From NCBI GenBank assembly GCA_019722365.1, contig JADFUC010002415.1, positions 124,001-188,000 of the forward strand: a stretch of 64,000 nt of DNA, given 5' to 3'. The stretch's first letter is position 1, and the number at the start of each line of letters is the position of its first letter. The position numbers were made by a program, and so were the translations under genes. The DNA is from Lithospermum erythrorhizon. Its lineage: Eukaryota; Streptophyta; Magnoliopsida; Boraginales; Boraginaceae. Positions 47,541 to 59,244 of the stretch are shown here, one piece after another. The notes beneath the pieces are model-generated. The model did no database searches. It was not told where the DNA came from and was given only the letters and a program-made list of their open reading frames with translations.

Positions 47541-48809
47541 TTCGGCATCTCACAGGAGATTCCAAATCGACGACGGATCAAATCTGGGCGTATCAGGAAT
47601 CAAGAACAAATCTCTTGTAGCGTATCACGCTATGGCACAGCCAAGTAAAGACTTCACCGCATCGCCTTCTCGAACACACCTGTGGAGGCACACATTAATC
47701 TTTATAGTCGCTTTTAGGCTTGGGGTCTCCAACCACCCTTTTTCAAATTAATCGAGCATGGATACGATGCACTGTGGTCGGGTATCCCACAAGGAAGGTA
47801 TTAAATGCTCGATAAATTTGAAATCAATTCCTGTGTACTCATCCATTAAAAAATACCTTGAAAGTGTCCTTTTCACGAATTTATACCTGCTAATCGGCGT
47901 ACAATGACGTAACGCCTACTTAATTTTGTTTCAAGCGGACGTTCTCAGTTCTATACCCCTGCACAGCTAAAAAGCGCTCCTCGGGCGTTACCCTATCGCA
48001 TTAATTCCTCACTCCCCCATCAACTGCGCAGGCGTCTTCGCATCCTCTATAAACACCTCGATTCACTTCACAAGCCTAACGCCGCTTGCCTCACATATTT
48101 ACTACCCCTCTTAAATACTCCACATACTAATCCTCGATCAAGCCGAAATGCTCCCGCGCCACACTTTCAGTACCACGCACCACCTACACCTCACGCTGAT
48201 CCTTTGGCCATGTATATAGATATATCGGATCTTACCCAAAGAAATCATATATCCACTCGCAACACTCATATGTAAGAAAAGTCCGTGATAAATGACGACG
48301 TTTCAAATGAGGTCGACATCTCAACGAGTCGATCCTCTAAAACTTGTCGCAGTTCTCGAATTGTACGCAACACTTTGTTGAAATATCGCTTTTCGACAGA
48401 TCCCGCTTGGCCCTTCCTCAGAAGACCGGGAGCGTAACTGGTGACATTCCTCAATTTACAACACGCCTTCTGGCCAAGCGGCCGACACAACCACATGTCG
48501 TGAAGAACTTTATTAAAAAAAGAGAATAACTTCACCCGGGTTCTAAGAGATAACTCAATAGTCAATTAGTTTGTATCCTATCAAATTCCGAAGTATTTCT
48601 CCCTTTCATAATAGATGATTGCTCGTATTTAAAACGATTTATTAACGTATCGTAAAAATTTATACCGAGATTATAAAAAGCTATATCAAATTATAAACAA
48701 TCAACTATCAAGTAAAAAAGTAGTTTTTTCTCGACAATCATTATTCCTCGAAACTAATGAAGTATTATTTTTATCATGTTATCAATTGAAATCATTAATT
48801 TTTTTATGG

Positions 48810-49127
48810 GAGCATGTATTTCAGCTCTCCTAAATTTTTTTCTAAAATGCACTCATAATCATCACTTTTTTTATTTTAGAACTAGCTTTTTATGTATGTA
48901 CTTTAACATCTTCCCTATTATTCACCCAAAACATAAAAATCAAATATTTCAAGATTTTCAATAATAAAAAAGAAGAGATAAATAATATAGAGAGCTGCAC
49001 AAATTTGAGGCCTCGCAAATTTTTTAGCCAAGAGTTTCCAGAGAAATTTAAAAAATATTATTTTATCACTTTTTAATTTTTCTAGCCCCTATTATAACTT
49101 TTAAGGAAGTTGTCTTAGCACCTCTCA
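48810..49127. mobile_element. Harbinger-like MITE, copy 2
   Basis: It starts GAGCATGTATTTCAGCTCTC and shares CCTAAATTTTTTTCTAAAAT, CTCATAATCATCACTTTT and CCCCTATTATAACTTTT with the copy at 31531-31819. The right end, reverse-complemented, reads TGAGAGGTGCTAAGACAACT, a weak inverted match to the left end. It is more diverged than copy 1. Confidence 0.6.
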
Positions 49128-51026
49128 TATTCTTATCTTCTATTCTTTTTCTCAAAAGTTAAAAGGGGAAAAAATACCTTTGGATCCATCATTGTTCTCC
49201 ATCATTCAACTATTGAGTGTCAACGTGTCATAATAATAATATTTGTAAACATGGTAAATATAAGCATCATGCATGTCTATCTCTTTACGACTTTATTCAT
49301 GTCTCTTTTAAAACTCAATTATGAAATAGTATCCTTGTTTGATTGTTTTATCCTAATCATTAATTCATAAAATTATTTAAATTAAATTAATGATCATGAT
49401 CTCCTTTTGTTAATTTCTCGAATCCTAATTCAATATTTTGAACTATATATTAGTCAAATATGACAACTGAAAATGTAATAATAGGAGGCAAACTCATCTA
49501 TCACCGATTTATCAAATTCTTTCAATATACATATTGAGATTCGTAAGAAAGATAAAATTTGAATTACCAAACCTATGTAAAACGTACTATTGTACTAGTC
49601 CTCAATAATTTCATGTTCAAATAAATAGTACTAGTACTTAGAATAGCATATAGCCCTACGCCCTATAATAATTACTGTAATAAGATGCTGATTCACTTGT
49701 CTCATTGGGTTCTCACTTTATTCTCTAACGTAGCTACATGAGTTTCCACATGCATGTATGTCTAATGAGATTCACATATGATTCAAATAATTGAGCAACA
49801 TTCGATTCAAACTTTCCATGCTACATTTTAAATTTTACTTAATTCTACTCTAATTGCTTTTTAATTGTGAAATTTACGTATTCAAGTATTCAATATTCAA
49901 TATCTATATGCGTAATTTATAATACTATATAATTATACTTTTCATTGGTAATTTATAAAAAAAAAAAATGAGATTCACACGTGGGCCCATTCCTATGTTC
50001 TTTACTCACTTTTTTAATATCAAATTGTTTTATTAAAAATAATTATATACATTTTAATTTTTTTATTCTATCGTTCATTAATTAAAGATAATATATCATT
50101 ACACTTTAATGCGATAATTAAAACTTTAGACAAAACAAGTAAATACAACAAAAATATTATATCATTTTTGTTTAAAACAATCAAATATTTTAAAATCAAA
50201 TAAATTAGAAAGTGAATTAACACCTCAATAACTACTTGATACACTAAATAACATGTTCAATGCCTAATATTTCATAAGATCTAACATATGAGTTTACAGT
50301 TTTCAGCATAGCTCAACTATTAAATAATTAGAAATAAGTAAGCATCAACACCTCAACTCTTCACTAGCATTTATTTGGACTGTGAAGCGAAATGACTCAG
50401 ATTAAAGCTACAAATGAAAGCTCTACCATCAATTGGGCGACGCTTCAATTAAGCGTATATTCTTGGCGATTAACTCATCCTCATGCCAGATCCAAGTCGA
50501 ATCTTATATCAGTTTCAAGTAAGTGTTTCTTTTAATGTCTCGATCACCTGGGCGATACTTTAATTAATTTATTCAGCGATATTCAATATGTGCTAACCTC
50601 GGGCCGATGTTAATACGATTATCAATAATTCTTTAACATATGAGTTTACATGTGCATGTATGATGAGATTCACAAGTGGGGCCAATCACATGTTCATTAC
50701 TCATTTCTATTAATATAATTAATTGTTTAAACTGAAATTATTTTATTAGAAATATATATATATAAACTTTTATTATATCTCTCATTAATTAAATATTTGA
50801 AGGTAATTATTACACTACTTAAACATGATAACTAAAATTTTAAATAAGAAATTATTTTTATTCAAAATATTTGAAGTTCAGATTTTTTATTTAAAGAATT
50901 AATTATATTGATATATGCATTGTCATCAAACAAGGACTGAAGAGATATATGTCGGATTTTGTCCTTATCAATATCTGCAGATCCAACATACATGTGACAG
51001 GTGATATAATTATATATATTTTCGAA

Positions 51027-51110
51027 CATAGCTCAGTTGATAAAGAATTAAAGTGTCAAAGTACCAATAATCTTGTGATATCTCGAACAGGAAAATCGAC
51101 GAGTCCTTAT
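51027..51110 (+). repeat. Possible tRNA-derived SINE fragment
   Basis: CATAGCTCAGTTGATAAAG resembles a Pol III box A (TRGCNNAGTNGG), and ATATCTCGAACAGG about 50 bases later resembles box B. A second box-A-like CATAGCTCAACTATTAAA occurs at 50313. It is not a functional tRNA: the arms do not pair into a cloverleaf by eye. Confidence 0.3.
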
Positions 51111-51198
51111 TTGATATAATTATATGTAGAACTAATACTTTACATATATAACAATTTCATGCAATTGAAATTCTGTGTTTTTTGGTAAGTCTCAAATA

Positions 51199-54100
51199 AT
51201 GGCAAGCATGGAATATCAAGAATCTTTGTTGAAGAAGAAGCATTACCATGAGAACTGCCCAGGTTGTATAGTAGAAGAAAAAAAGGCCTTGCAGAGAGGT
51301 TTGCCCATCAAGGAACTTGTTACAATATGGATTATTGTTCTTTCAACAGGTAAAATATTGGAAAAAATGGCTGTTATATATATTATTATCTCAACTATTA
51401 TGAACAATGTTTCAATTTTATATAGAATTGTTTCACCCTTTTTTGAAATTTATGTGTTTCTGAAGTTTTATTTATGTTGGCATAAATTTATTTGTTTCTG
51501 AAGTAAAGTTTTATGTATGTTGGCATTTTTTTTATAGATAGCTACTCAATTCTTATGAAAAAATTCAATTTTTATTGATGAGCTTTTGAGTCTTTCTGAA
51601 ATTTCTTATGTTTTTTAAGTTTTCTTTATGTTGGCATGTTTCTTGAGAGTTAACTATCTCAATAATATGAAAAAGTAGTAATTTTCTTTGAGATTTTGTT
51701 ACCTCTTTAGGAAATTTTTGTGTTTCTGAAGTTTTCATTATGTTGGCATGTTTCTTAACAGTTAACTATCTCAAATAGTATGAAAAAGTTCCAATTTTTA
51801 TTGAGATTTTTTTGCCCCTTTGGAAAATTTAGCTGTTTCTGAAGTTTTGTTATGTTGGCATGTTTATTGACACTTAACTATCTCAATTGCTATGAAAAAG
51901 TTCCAATTTGTTTAGAGATTCTTTGGCCCCTCTTTGAAATTATGTATGCTAGTCTTATTTAGTGATATCTCTAAACTATTTGCCAGGGTGGGCCCCTTTT
52001 GTGTTTTATGCAAATTATCTGTTTCTGAAGTGCTACTAGGTTTAGAGATTTTAGTGTATTGAATGTTGTGGTTTTGTTCCTAATTAAAATGATTGTCTAC
52101 AATGGATTGTCAGGACTGAAAATTTTGAGTTCATAGATCAGTGGAGACATGGAAATAAGAGGCTACATTTGTTGCTCCTACTTATCTCTTTGCCTTCTCT
52201 GATTACTCAATAAAAATTCCTACAATTATTTTCCAAAACATTTTCCTCTACTATTGAGTTCAAGTATATAGCCATGATTGGATGAAGACGACATCTAAGA
52301 AATTCTAATCGAGCTGAAATACTATCAATTGTGAAAGTTTTTGCTCTAAACATTTGTTAATTGGTTTGTTGATTGTGCACATTTAAATTGAGTCCTTGTT
52401 GGGAAGTATGGTGCAATCTTGCGCGTAGAGTCTATGTCCCGGTTACACCCTTACTATTTAGGCCATCCTAAATGAAATAAATCAATCCCTCATTAGATTA
52501 TAGGTTATTGTCATGGTCCTGGTCACGTTGAATCCATTTCTCAAGATACAGAAGGTTTTTCCATTGCATTTGCCACTTAACTCTTAATTTCTCCACTGTC
52601 AAACTCATCACCTGCTTCAATTGGATTATTATTATTAGTATTATCAATGTCATTTTTTATATTCTTGTTGATTTTGTTGTTATTATTCGAAGTTTGCAGT
52701 TGTATAGCTAAATGTTAGTGTTTTGACATCTTCTTCTGTTTTTTTGTCTTTCAGCACTTCCGATATCATCTTTATTCCCATTCCTTTATTTTATGGTAAG
52801 TGTATTTCAGTTAATGTTCCCCCTGCTATTGGAAAACCAGTTTTGCACACTGTTACTAAACATGCATCTATAATTTCACTCTTCCACAGGTAAGGGATTT
52901 AGGTATTGCAGAGAGAGAAGAAGACATTGGTTATTATGCTGGTTATATTGGTGAGCAATGTCTTTTTCACATATTCTATATGAGGTTGTTTTTTTGCTGA
53001 AGTATTAATATTAATTTTTCTTGGCCCTTATATTGGATCGGCGTATATGTTTGGAAGAGCTATAACATCTGCATTCTGGGGAATAGTCTCAGACAGATAT
53101 GGTCGAAAGCCAATTATAATCATAGGCACCATTACTGTGTACGCATGACAAATCCATCAAAATAAATTTCCTATCCAATCTCTCATAATAACTTGGTACT
53201 CGAATTGGTGTCAGGGTTGTTTTTAACACATTGTTCGGCCTTAGCGTCAACTTTTGGATGGCCATCACTACAAGGTTTCTTCTTGGATTTTTAAATGGCT
53301 TGCTTGGACCAATAAAGGTGCCAGCTTCTGTTTGTTGTTATAAAAGTCACTTTGAATTCTTTCGTATGTTCTTTTACATAATACTTCACTATTTCTGCTA
53401 ATTTATTTTCCTGTCTTCCTTTCAGGCTTATGCAAGCGAAATTTTTCCTGCAGAGTATGAAGGTCTAGCATTGACATCTGTAAGTAAATGTGTTGAGATA
53501 CTCATAGTTACAATTTTCCTAGAAAAGTTATTGCTATTTGACAAAGGAAATTCAAAACCCCTGTAGAATGTTGGTTCCAATCAAGCACATGTATCCAAAC
53601 TTATGTTCCCATGTTACTCAAATAAGTCTAAGAGTTCCGCTAGTGCCTCCTTCGATTTCATCCTATGAGATGAATTTCCTTGACCTCTAGTCTATCCTAT
53701 TTGTTGTTTTCTGGCAAGAAAAATTATATTATTAAAAATTATCCATGACTTGAATGGTCAGTCATTAACTATTTAACTATAACCTTGTGTATAACTGTAA
53801 CAGATCACTACAGCATGGGGGATTGGATTGATTATTGGCCCTGCTATAGGCGGATTTCTTGCTCAGGTATTCTTACTTTCATGTAAACTAATCAATTATG
53901 ACCCTTAACCCTTAGTTTTCTTATTAAACCTTATCTTCTTCTAGTGTGATACTACCAAAGAATGCTATTATTCTATTGCTTATCATTATTTTGAACAAAG
54001 CCTGCAGATAAATATCCAGCTCTATTTTCAGCAGATTCTTTGTTCGGGAGGTATTCTTGCAATTTATTCCATACTTCTCAACCCGAATGAGTTCATTCAT

Positions 54101-57100
54101 GATTGAAATGTAGTAATTATTAACCTTCCGCATGTGTTTTGCAGGTTCCCTTTGTCCTAAATTCAGTTGTCAAATTTTCCCTTTCAAGCTTCATTCTATT
54201 TCCCCACTTTGGTTGAAGTTGAACTGTTGAAGAGAGAAAAGAAAAGGTGGGGTGAGAGAAATTTGTATATTGATTATAGCGACTCGTGATCAGAATTATA
54301 ATGTTGAGACTTAAATCAGTATAGTGCAAGATATCATTATTTCAAGAAGCTTATTGTTGTTTCCAACATTATAATATGTACTATTATTTGAATTCCAGGC
54401 ATAACCATATTTGCTAAATAAGTAGTGTTTCTTTGTTTATTAGTTGCTCTAGAAATAGTTACTCATACATGAAACTCCCGGAAACATTGCACAACCACAA
54501 GGAAGAGATCACTTCAGTCGATGATGTATATAAATCCTTAGAATCTCCACGTCAAGTATCAGAAGATAAGTTAGTAGAAACTGAAGAGATACAAAAACCT
54601 ACTTCTAAATGGAGTATGCTGAAGAACTGGCCATTAATGTCATCGATCCTGGTGTACTGCATATTCTCACTTCACGATATGGCATACTCTGAGGTATTCT
54701 CAATAAGCTACTTCTCATTGGTTTATTCTGCCAAACTAAAGTCATTTCTCTTGTCTCTGTTCTCTAAAAAATATTTGTTAGTCACTTTTTATTAAGCTAT
54801 TCACTTATTAACTTCTATCTTTTCTTGTTCCTTCTTTCGTTAGATACTTATATGCTATCTCATTAACCGATTTTGTTTCTCTAGATATTTTCTCTATGGG
54901 CCGTGAGCCCCAGAAAGTTTGGTGGTTTGAGTTACACAACTGACAATGTTGGTGAAGTTCTTGCTATCTCAGGTATATTAAAAAAGATATCGTTAGTGAA
55001 TCACTGAATCATTTTTACGATTTCACAATGTTACAGTTTTTAAATACCCGAGAAGCTTCGACTTTCTTCCCCTCTAACTTCCTGTTTCTCTTGTGTCATT
55101 TGACTCAAAAATAGTTTGTACTTATTATTGTGTCTCATAAAGCTAAGAGCCTGCTCTTGAAGTCTTAAAAAACCAGAAATAAACCAGATATCTTTAACAA
55201 CATTACACATTGACATGTGTGTTACTCTGAGTTGAAAGAAAGGATTTAAACTTCGGAATGAGATTATTGTTTGAATTTATTGTTTCGAGTCTTGTTAGGA
55301 TATGGTTTCATCAGAATTTCACGATTCACATGAAATTTGATTGTAATCAATTTATGCATTGCCCAAATTTGCAGGTCTCGGTCTTTTGGTTTTCCAATTC
55401 ACTCTTTATCCTTTAGCAGAAAGAACTCTTGGCCCCATTATGGTATCACGGATTTGTGGGGTAAGCTTCCATTTCCAATCTTATACCTTCTATGTAGATA
55501 ATAGCTTACTTTTCTAGTCTGTTGTAACAGCTGATATGAGTTTTGCGATGGGATTTTCTGTAGGCTTTATCTATCCCTTTATTGGCTAGTTATCCGTTTA
55601 TAGCCACGCTATCTGGGTTCTCCCTATCTCTGGCGTTAAATTGTGCCTCTGTGGCAAAGAATGTCTTATCTGTAAGTGTTTCTATGTTTATCTCATACAA
55701 CTTCATTGTTATAACTACTTGATTTCAGTGTTTTGACTGGAAACCTAAAACACAATGTACATTCATTAAGATAAGTTGTTTCCTCAACAGTGCCATTGTT
55801 ACAAAATATGAGAGAATTTGCACCACATGGTACAAACAAGATCCAAGTACTTAATAAGCTTTTTACTTCTCTAACTACCATACAAAATGAGATAGAACAG
55901 CAATCTCGCACAATGTATATCTTGCATCAAAATGCTATTTTGTCACCTGAACTGGTCAACGTGGATGGTGATTTTTGTTCGATGCAAGTTTTATTTCTTT
56001 CAGTTGACGGCTATACTCCTGACAAGAATAATACATACCATGCTGTCCTATTATTGTTGAGTTTCGTACCAAACTCAGTCCTTTTAGTCATGTTATTGTT
56101 TGTTATGATGCTAAGATTGCTTACAATGTATTCCTTATGTCAGACTTCCGTACTCACCGGAATGTGCATATTGCAAAACAGAGCTGTGGTACGTATACTA
56201 AATATCTTCCAGTCTTGTGTGCTATGTACTGTGTTTGCTCCGTCGAATTATCAGTTTGCATTGATTTTTAATGATTTAAATGATGATATTACAGAGTCAG
56301 GACCAAAGAGGATCGGCTAATGGTATTGCCATGACAGCCATGTCATTTTTCAAAGCTCTAGGTCCAGCAGGAGCAGGAACAATGTAAGCACAGTTTTCGC
56401 AACTTTTTATTATAGTTACAAAATAAATGGGTCTTGGAATCCTCAAAACTTTTGTCGCCTTTATAACCTCATTTATTTCGTTGGCTGTTATTGTTACTGT
56501 TGCAGTTTCTCCTGGGCACAAAAGCGCCAGGATGCAACTTTCCTTCCAGGTACTATGCTTGCTAATTTTTAAGTGCTTTCTTATCCAAATTGGTTGATTC
56601 CTAACCAAGGGATGATTGTACCCCATCATCTGGATAGGATCTTCTTGAATCCTTAGTGGAACATTTCATTGTTTGCTTGAAGTTCAATCTGTGTGCATAC
56701 TTTTACTTGTTTACATTTTTATGACACTTCGTGGTGAGATCCGAACCCAAGGCACTACGATCCAAAAATACATTTTAAACTTGTGTCGAGGTTGATTAAT
56801 GCTACTCTGCCTCTCTGGGAACACATAGTACAACAAAGTATAAAGACTTCGATTCATATTTTCGGCTATGCTGATGTACTTCCATCAAAGATCTCTTCTT
56901 CGAAAGCATGATGAAACCAAATCAAGTATGCATCTGTAGACGTTCGAAATGCCTTCTGGATAAATGTATCAGAGTGTCCACCAGTACGAGTGATATCGTA
57001 ACAGAAATCTGCTAGACGAGCTGATCACCATTGCTATTATTTTATGATCAAGTAACTCGTCAAAGTCTATGTTTTGACGATAATATCATAGATGCTCATC

Positions 57101-57292
57101 AAACATAATTGGAATGTTTTAGACTGTTTTCCTTCTGAATCGAGAGCTTTACTAGAGTCTATTTTTGCAAGTGCAGGTGACCAGATGGTATTCTTCATTT
57201 TGAATGCCATCGAGGCAATTGGAGTGATATTCACATTTAAACCACTGTTAGTTCAGCGCGAGGAAACCAATAGACGACAAATACTTAAATAA
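51199..57292 (+). CDS. ZIFL: ZIF-like (zinc induced facilitator-like) MFS transporter, 17 exons
   Basis: Exons: 51199-51349, 52755-52795, 52890-52950, ~53036-53139, 53215-53317, 53426-53479, 53804-53866, 54001-54050, [TM6 exon unclear, ~54146], ~54470-54693, 54885-54972, 55375-55460, 55564-55671, 56144-56188, 56295-56383, 56506-56549 and 57176-57292 (stop TAA). The N-terminus carries the family motif [19 protein letters not shown] (53070s) is MFS motif [22 protein letters not shown] and [17 protein letters not shown] follow. The central loop ([10 protein letters not shown] to KWSMLKNW) is hydrophilic, and six more membrane segments end at [18 protein letters not shown] proteins are 12-TM tonoplast or plasma-membrane antiporters; ZIF1 moves nicotianamine and affects zinc. 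Exon 4 lacks an obvious AG acceptor and TM6 is not found intact, so the gene may be damaged. Start chosen at MASMEYQ, before HENCPGC. Confidence 0.8.
54051..54472 (+). other. Region where the transporter's TM6 exon should lie
   Basis: The preceding exon ends SADSLFGR with phase 2. An acceptor at 54142-54145 (TTTTGCAG) gives R-F-P-L-S and then a stop; in relatives FP is followed by about 20 hydrophobic residues up to LPETLH. Just before KLPETLH (54473) there is TTAGTTGCTCTAGAAATAGT, which reads LVALEIV in another frame. Either the exon has decayed or part of it was replaced by about 300 bases. Confidence 0.55.
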
Positions 57293-57700
57293 GCATCAAG
57301 ACAGCAAACGGCAGGAGAAATATATCAGGGAGAAATAGTCTTCCATTGTATATCAGCCTGAATTATAGTCTTCTACATGAAGAATTTATTCGGAGAATAA
57401 TATATCAGCAAATAAGGTAGATTGCTATTATAAGTTCATCCTCATTGATTGTTTGATCCTTCTGATAATTCTGCATTTTGCCTCATTGGCCTGGAAATTA
57501 TTGAAGTTAGCTTCACCCTGTAATCACACACTTTATTCTCAAGTAACTCTATTTTCTTTAGCAAGAAATATGTTTAGAAAATATTCATATTTTTTATATC
57601 AAGTCACTGAGCATCCTTACGTTTTTAAACTTTGTCTCTGTGTAATTTGCCTTTTAATTTTGCTCTAGACCCACATCATATGTTTATCCTTGAACAAAAT
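57293..57700 (+). other. 3' UTR and downstream region of the transporter
   Basis: AT-rich sequence after the stop codon. Near-consensus polyadenylation signals such as AATAATATA (57396) and AATAAAAT (57698) are present, but the cleavage site cannot be chosen. No other gene was seen. Confidence 0.4.
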
Positions 57701-57959
57701 AAAATCCTTTTTAGTATGTCATACATAACTCAGAAGCATTGTTCTTCCCTTACCTCCTTCTACCATTTTCCTGTAATTAATCAAATAACTTAGATCCATG
57801 CAAAATTATTACTCCATTCGGAATACTAATATGACAAATATAAATATTAGACAAAGAAATATATCCAAATTAAATAAATACAATAAATTCTATTATGGTC
57901 ATACTCAACGTAAGAACTAATCTATTTTGTTGAAAACTCACTATAATCTTTTAAGAAGT

Positions 57960-58160
57960 TATACGCGTTACGCTTTACTCGCAAATTATTTGCATTATTT
58001 TTATAATAAAACTATAAATTTAAATTTAAAAAAAACCTGTTAAATAAGACAAAAAGCAATAAACAAAGATGTATGATCAACTTTTATTTCTCAGCGATAA
58101 TTAATAGAAGATGAGTGTACGATATTTATAAGAAGTACTTACAAGAATTTATCTTTACAG
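57960..58160 (+). repeat. Dispersed AT-rich repeat, copy C of three
   Basis: It contains CGCAAATTATTTGCATTATT, then TTTATAATAAAACTATAAAT, an A-run and AAATAAGACAAAAAGCAATA, ending with TCAGCGATAATTAATAGAAG. The order matches copies A (3728) and B (15990), with more divergence. Confidence 0.5.
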
Positions 58161-58406
58161 GCTGCTACACACACAATAAGCTTACTACATTAAAAATAAA
58201 AATAAAAAAAAAATTAAAGGTGGAGCAAGAAAATGTTAAAATACATTAATTCTACTTCACTTTCAGAATCTAAATCCACCTCCCCTCGCACATTATATAT
58301 AAGATAGATTATATTATTTATAACAAAATAAAACTATAATAAAACAACGTAGTTATATGATAAAAGCACTTTTATATTGGATTTTATATAGAGAGGCTTT
58401 GGTGTG

Positions 58407-58587
58407 GTTATAAACGTGGGGAAGGGGAGTTTATATAGGGTGAAAAATTCACTATGCAAACAACATTCAAAGATAGCGATTAAACTAAATAATAGTATTA
58501 TTTACTTACTATTACACATTAGGAATCTAACCATGGTTTTTAAACCATGGCTGATATTTTCAACCATACACAACCCACGTTTATAAC
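58407..58587. repeat. Inverted repeat at the copia 3' LTR edge
   Basis: GTTATAAACGTGGG (58407-58420) and CCCACGTTTATAAC (58574-58587) are perfect 14-bp inverted copies. Between them, CCATGGTTTTTAAACCATGG (58531-58550) is itself a near-perfect palindrome. The right arm coincides with the minus-strand 3' LTR start, so the left arm may mark its end (a short LTR of about 185 bp) or the block may be a foldback insertion. Confidence 0.6.
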
Positions 58588-58588
58588 A

Positions 58589-58600
58589 CTCCCCTTTGAA
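58589..58600 (-). promoter_or_regulatory. Polypurine tract of the minus-strand copia element
   Basis: On the minus strand TTCAAAGGGGAG directly precedes TGTTATAAACG. An AAGGGGGAG tract just before TGTTAT is the usual plus-strand primer and LTR junction in many plant copia elements. Confidence 0.7.
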
Positions 58601-58896
58601 ATATCAAACATCCTCGATCAAGGTGGAAATACATGTCGCTCGTTAAAAATCTTATAAGGTAAAACTCAAGAGATTAAAAACTCTCATAGCGAAAAAACAA
58701 GACAACAAGATGCTCCCTCAATTAAATATTGATACTTCAAAGATTGAAAGAACGCATCTCGATATTCTCGAATCAGCTTCTCAAAAACTAAGAAGATAAG
58801 GTTTAATGCTAACATACATTAAATTTTTTTAACGAAAAGTATGAAATTACTGTCAATTTATACATCATACTTTTATCTTAATTATATAATTAAACC

Positions 58897-59244
58897 TCAA
58901 TAAAGATAAAAGATTGATAAATAAAAGAGGATAAAGAATAGTAAGAAATATGTTCGCCAAGATTCAACCTTAACCACTATAATATACCTATTTACCAATT
59001 CATCTATTGAGACTTTTAGTGGTTCAAGTGAACCATCTTGAACTATATTAGGTCTGCCACTGGGTCTTGTACAATTAGCAAGATACATTAGTGTTCCAAT
59101 TGCACTGAGGTATGACACTTTAGAGCCAAAATCCTCTTCATTTTCTTCCTTAGGTCGGAATGGATCATTTTCAACATTAAGTGTTCTGTCCATCATTGAT
59201 GTATACAAATGATTTGTTTTATCCATGTTAAACCTTTTTAACAC
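58897..59244 (-). pseudogene. copia reverse transcriptase C-terminal fragment
   Basis: The open piece reads LKRFNMDKTNHLYTSMMDRT, NDPFRPKEENEEDFGSKVSY and LSAIGTLMYLANCTRP. This is the conserved stretch linking reverse transcriptase and RNase H in copia elements (VLKRFYMDK...PYLSAIGALMYLANCTRPD). After TRP the sequence no longer follows the family, so the RNase H domain has been deleted or replaced by unrelated sequence up to the polypurine tract. Confidence 0.85.

Larger units (their letters stand above)
43225..48370 (+). mobile_element. Ty3/gypsy LTR retrotransposon lacking integrase
   Basis: Two related LTR-like blocks (about 43225-43690 and 47940-48370) share AAAAGCGCT, CGGCGTTACC, CTCTATAAA and CACCACCTACACCTCACGCT. 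Between them, on the plus strand, are gag-like sequence (43900-45100), a CEYHREHGHDTNDC segment (44900-44950) typical of a gypsy gag C-terminus, reverse transcriptase (46290-46720) and RNase H (47350-47530). The 3' LTR follows RNase H within about 400 bases, so the integrase that normally lies there in Ty3 order is absent. All frames are broken. Exact LTR ends and target duplication could not be fixed. Confidence 0.75.
48540..51190. other. AT-rich upstream region of the transporter gene
   Basis: No gene is visible. It contains a MITE (48810-49127) and two short pieces with CATAGCTCA at 50310-50345 and 51027-51110 that look tRNA-derived. The rest is AT-rich with homopolymer runs. Positions nearest 51199 presumably hold the transporter promoter, but no convincing TATA box can be chosen among many AT-rich candidates. 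Confidence 0.5.

Noticed and set aside
51027..51110. A real tRNA gene
   Set aside because: Only box-A- and box-B-like strings are present; stems do not pair and no anticodon arm can be drawn.
55790..56320. A 176-codon open frame inside transporter intron 13 ([13 protein letters not shown]...)
   Set aside because: It lies between two well-supported transporter exons, includes exon 14 in its own frame, and shows no domain. It is most simply intron sequence that happens to be open.
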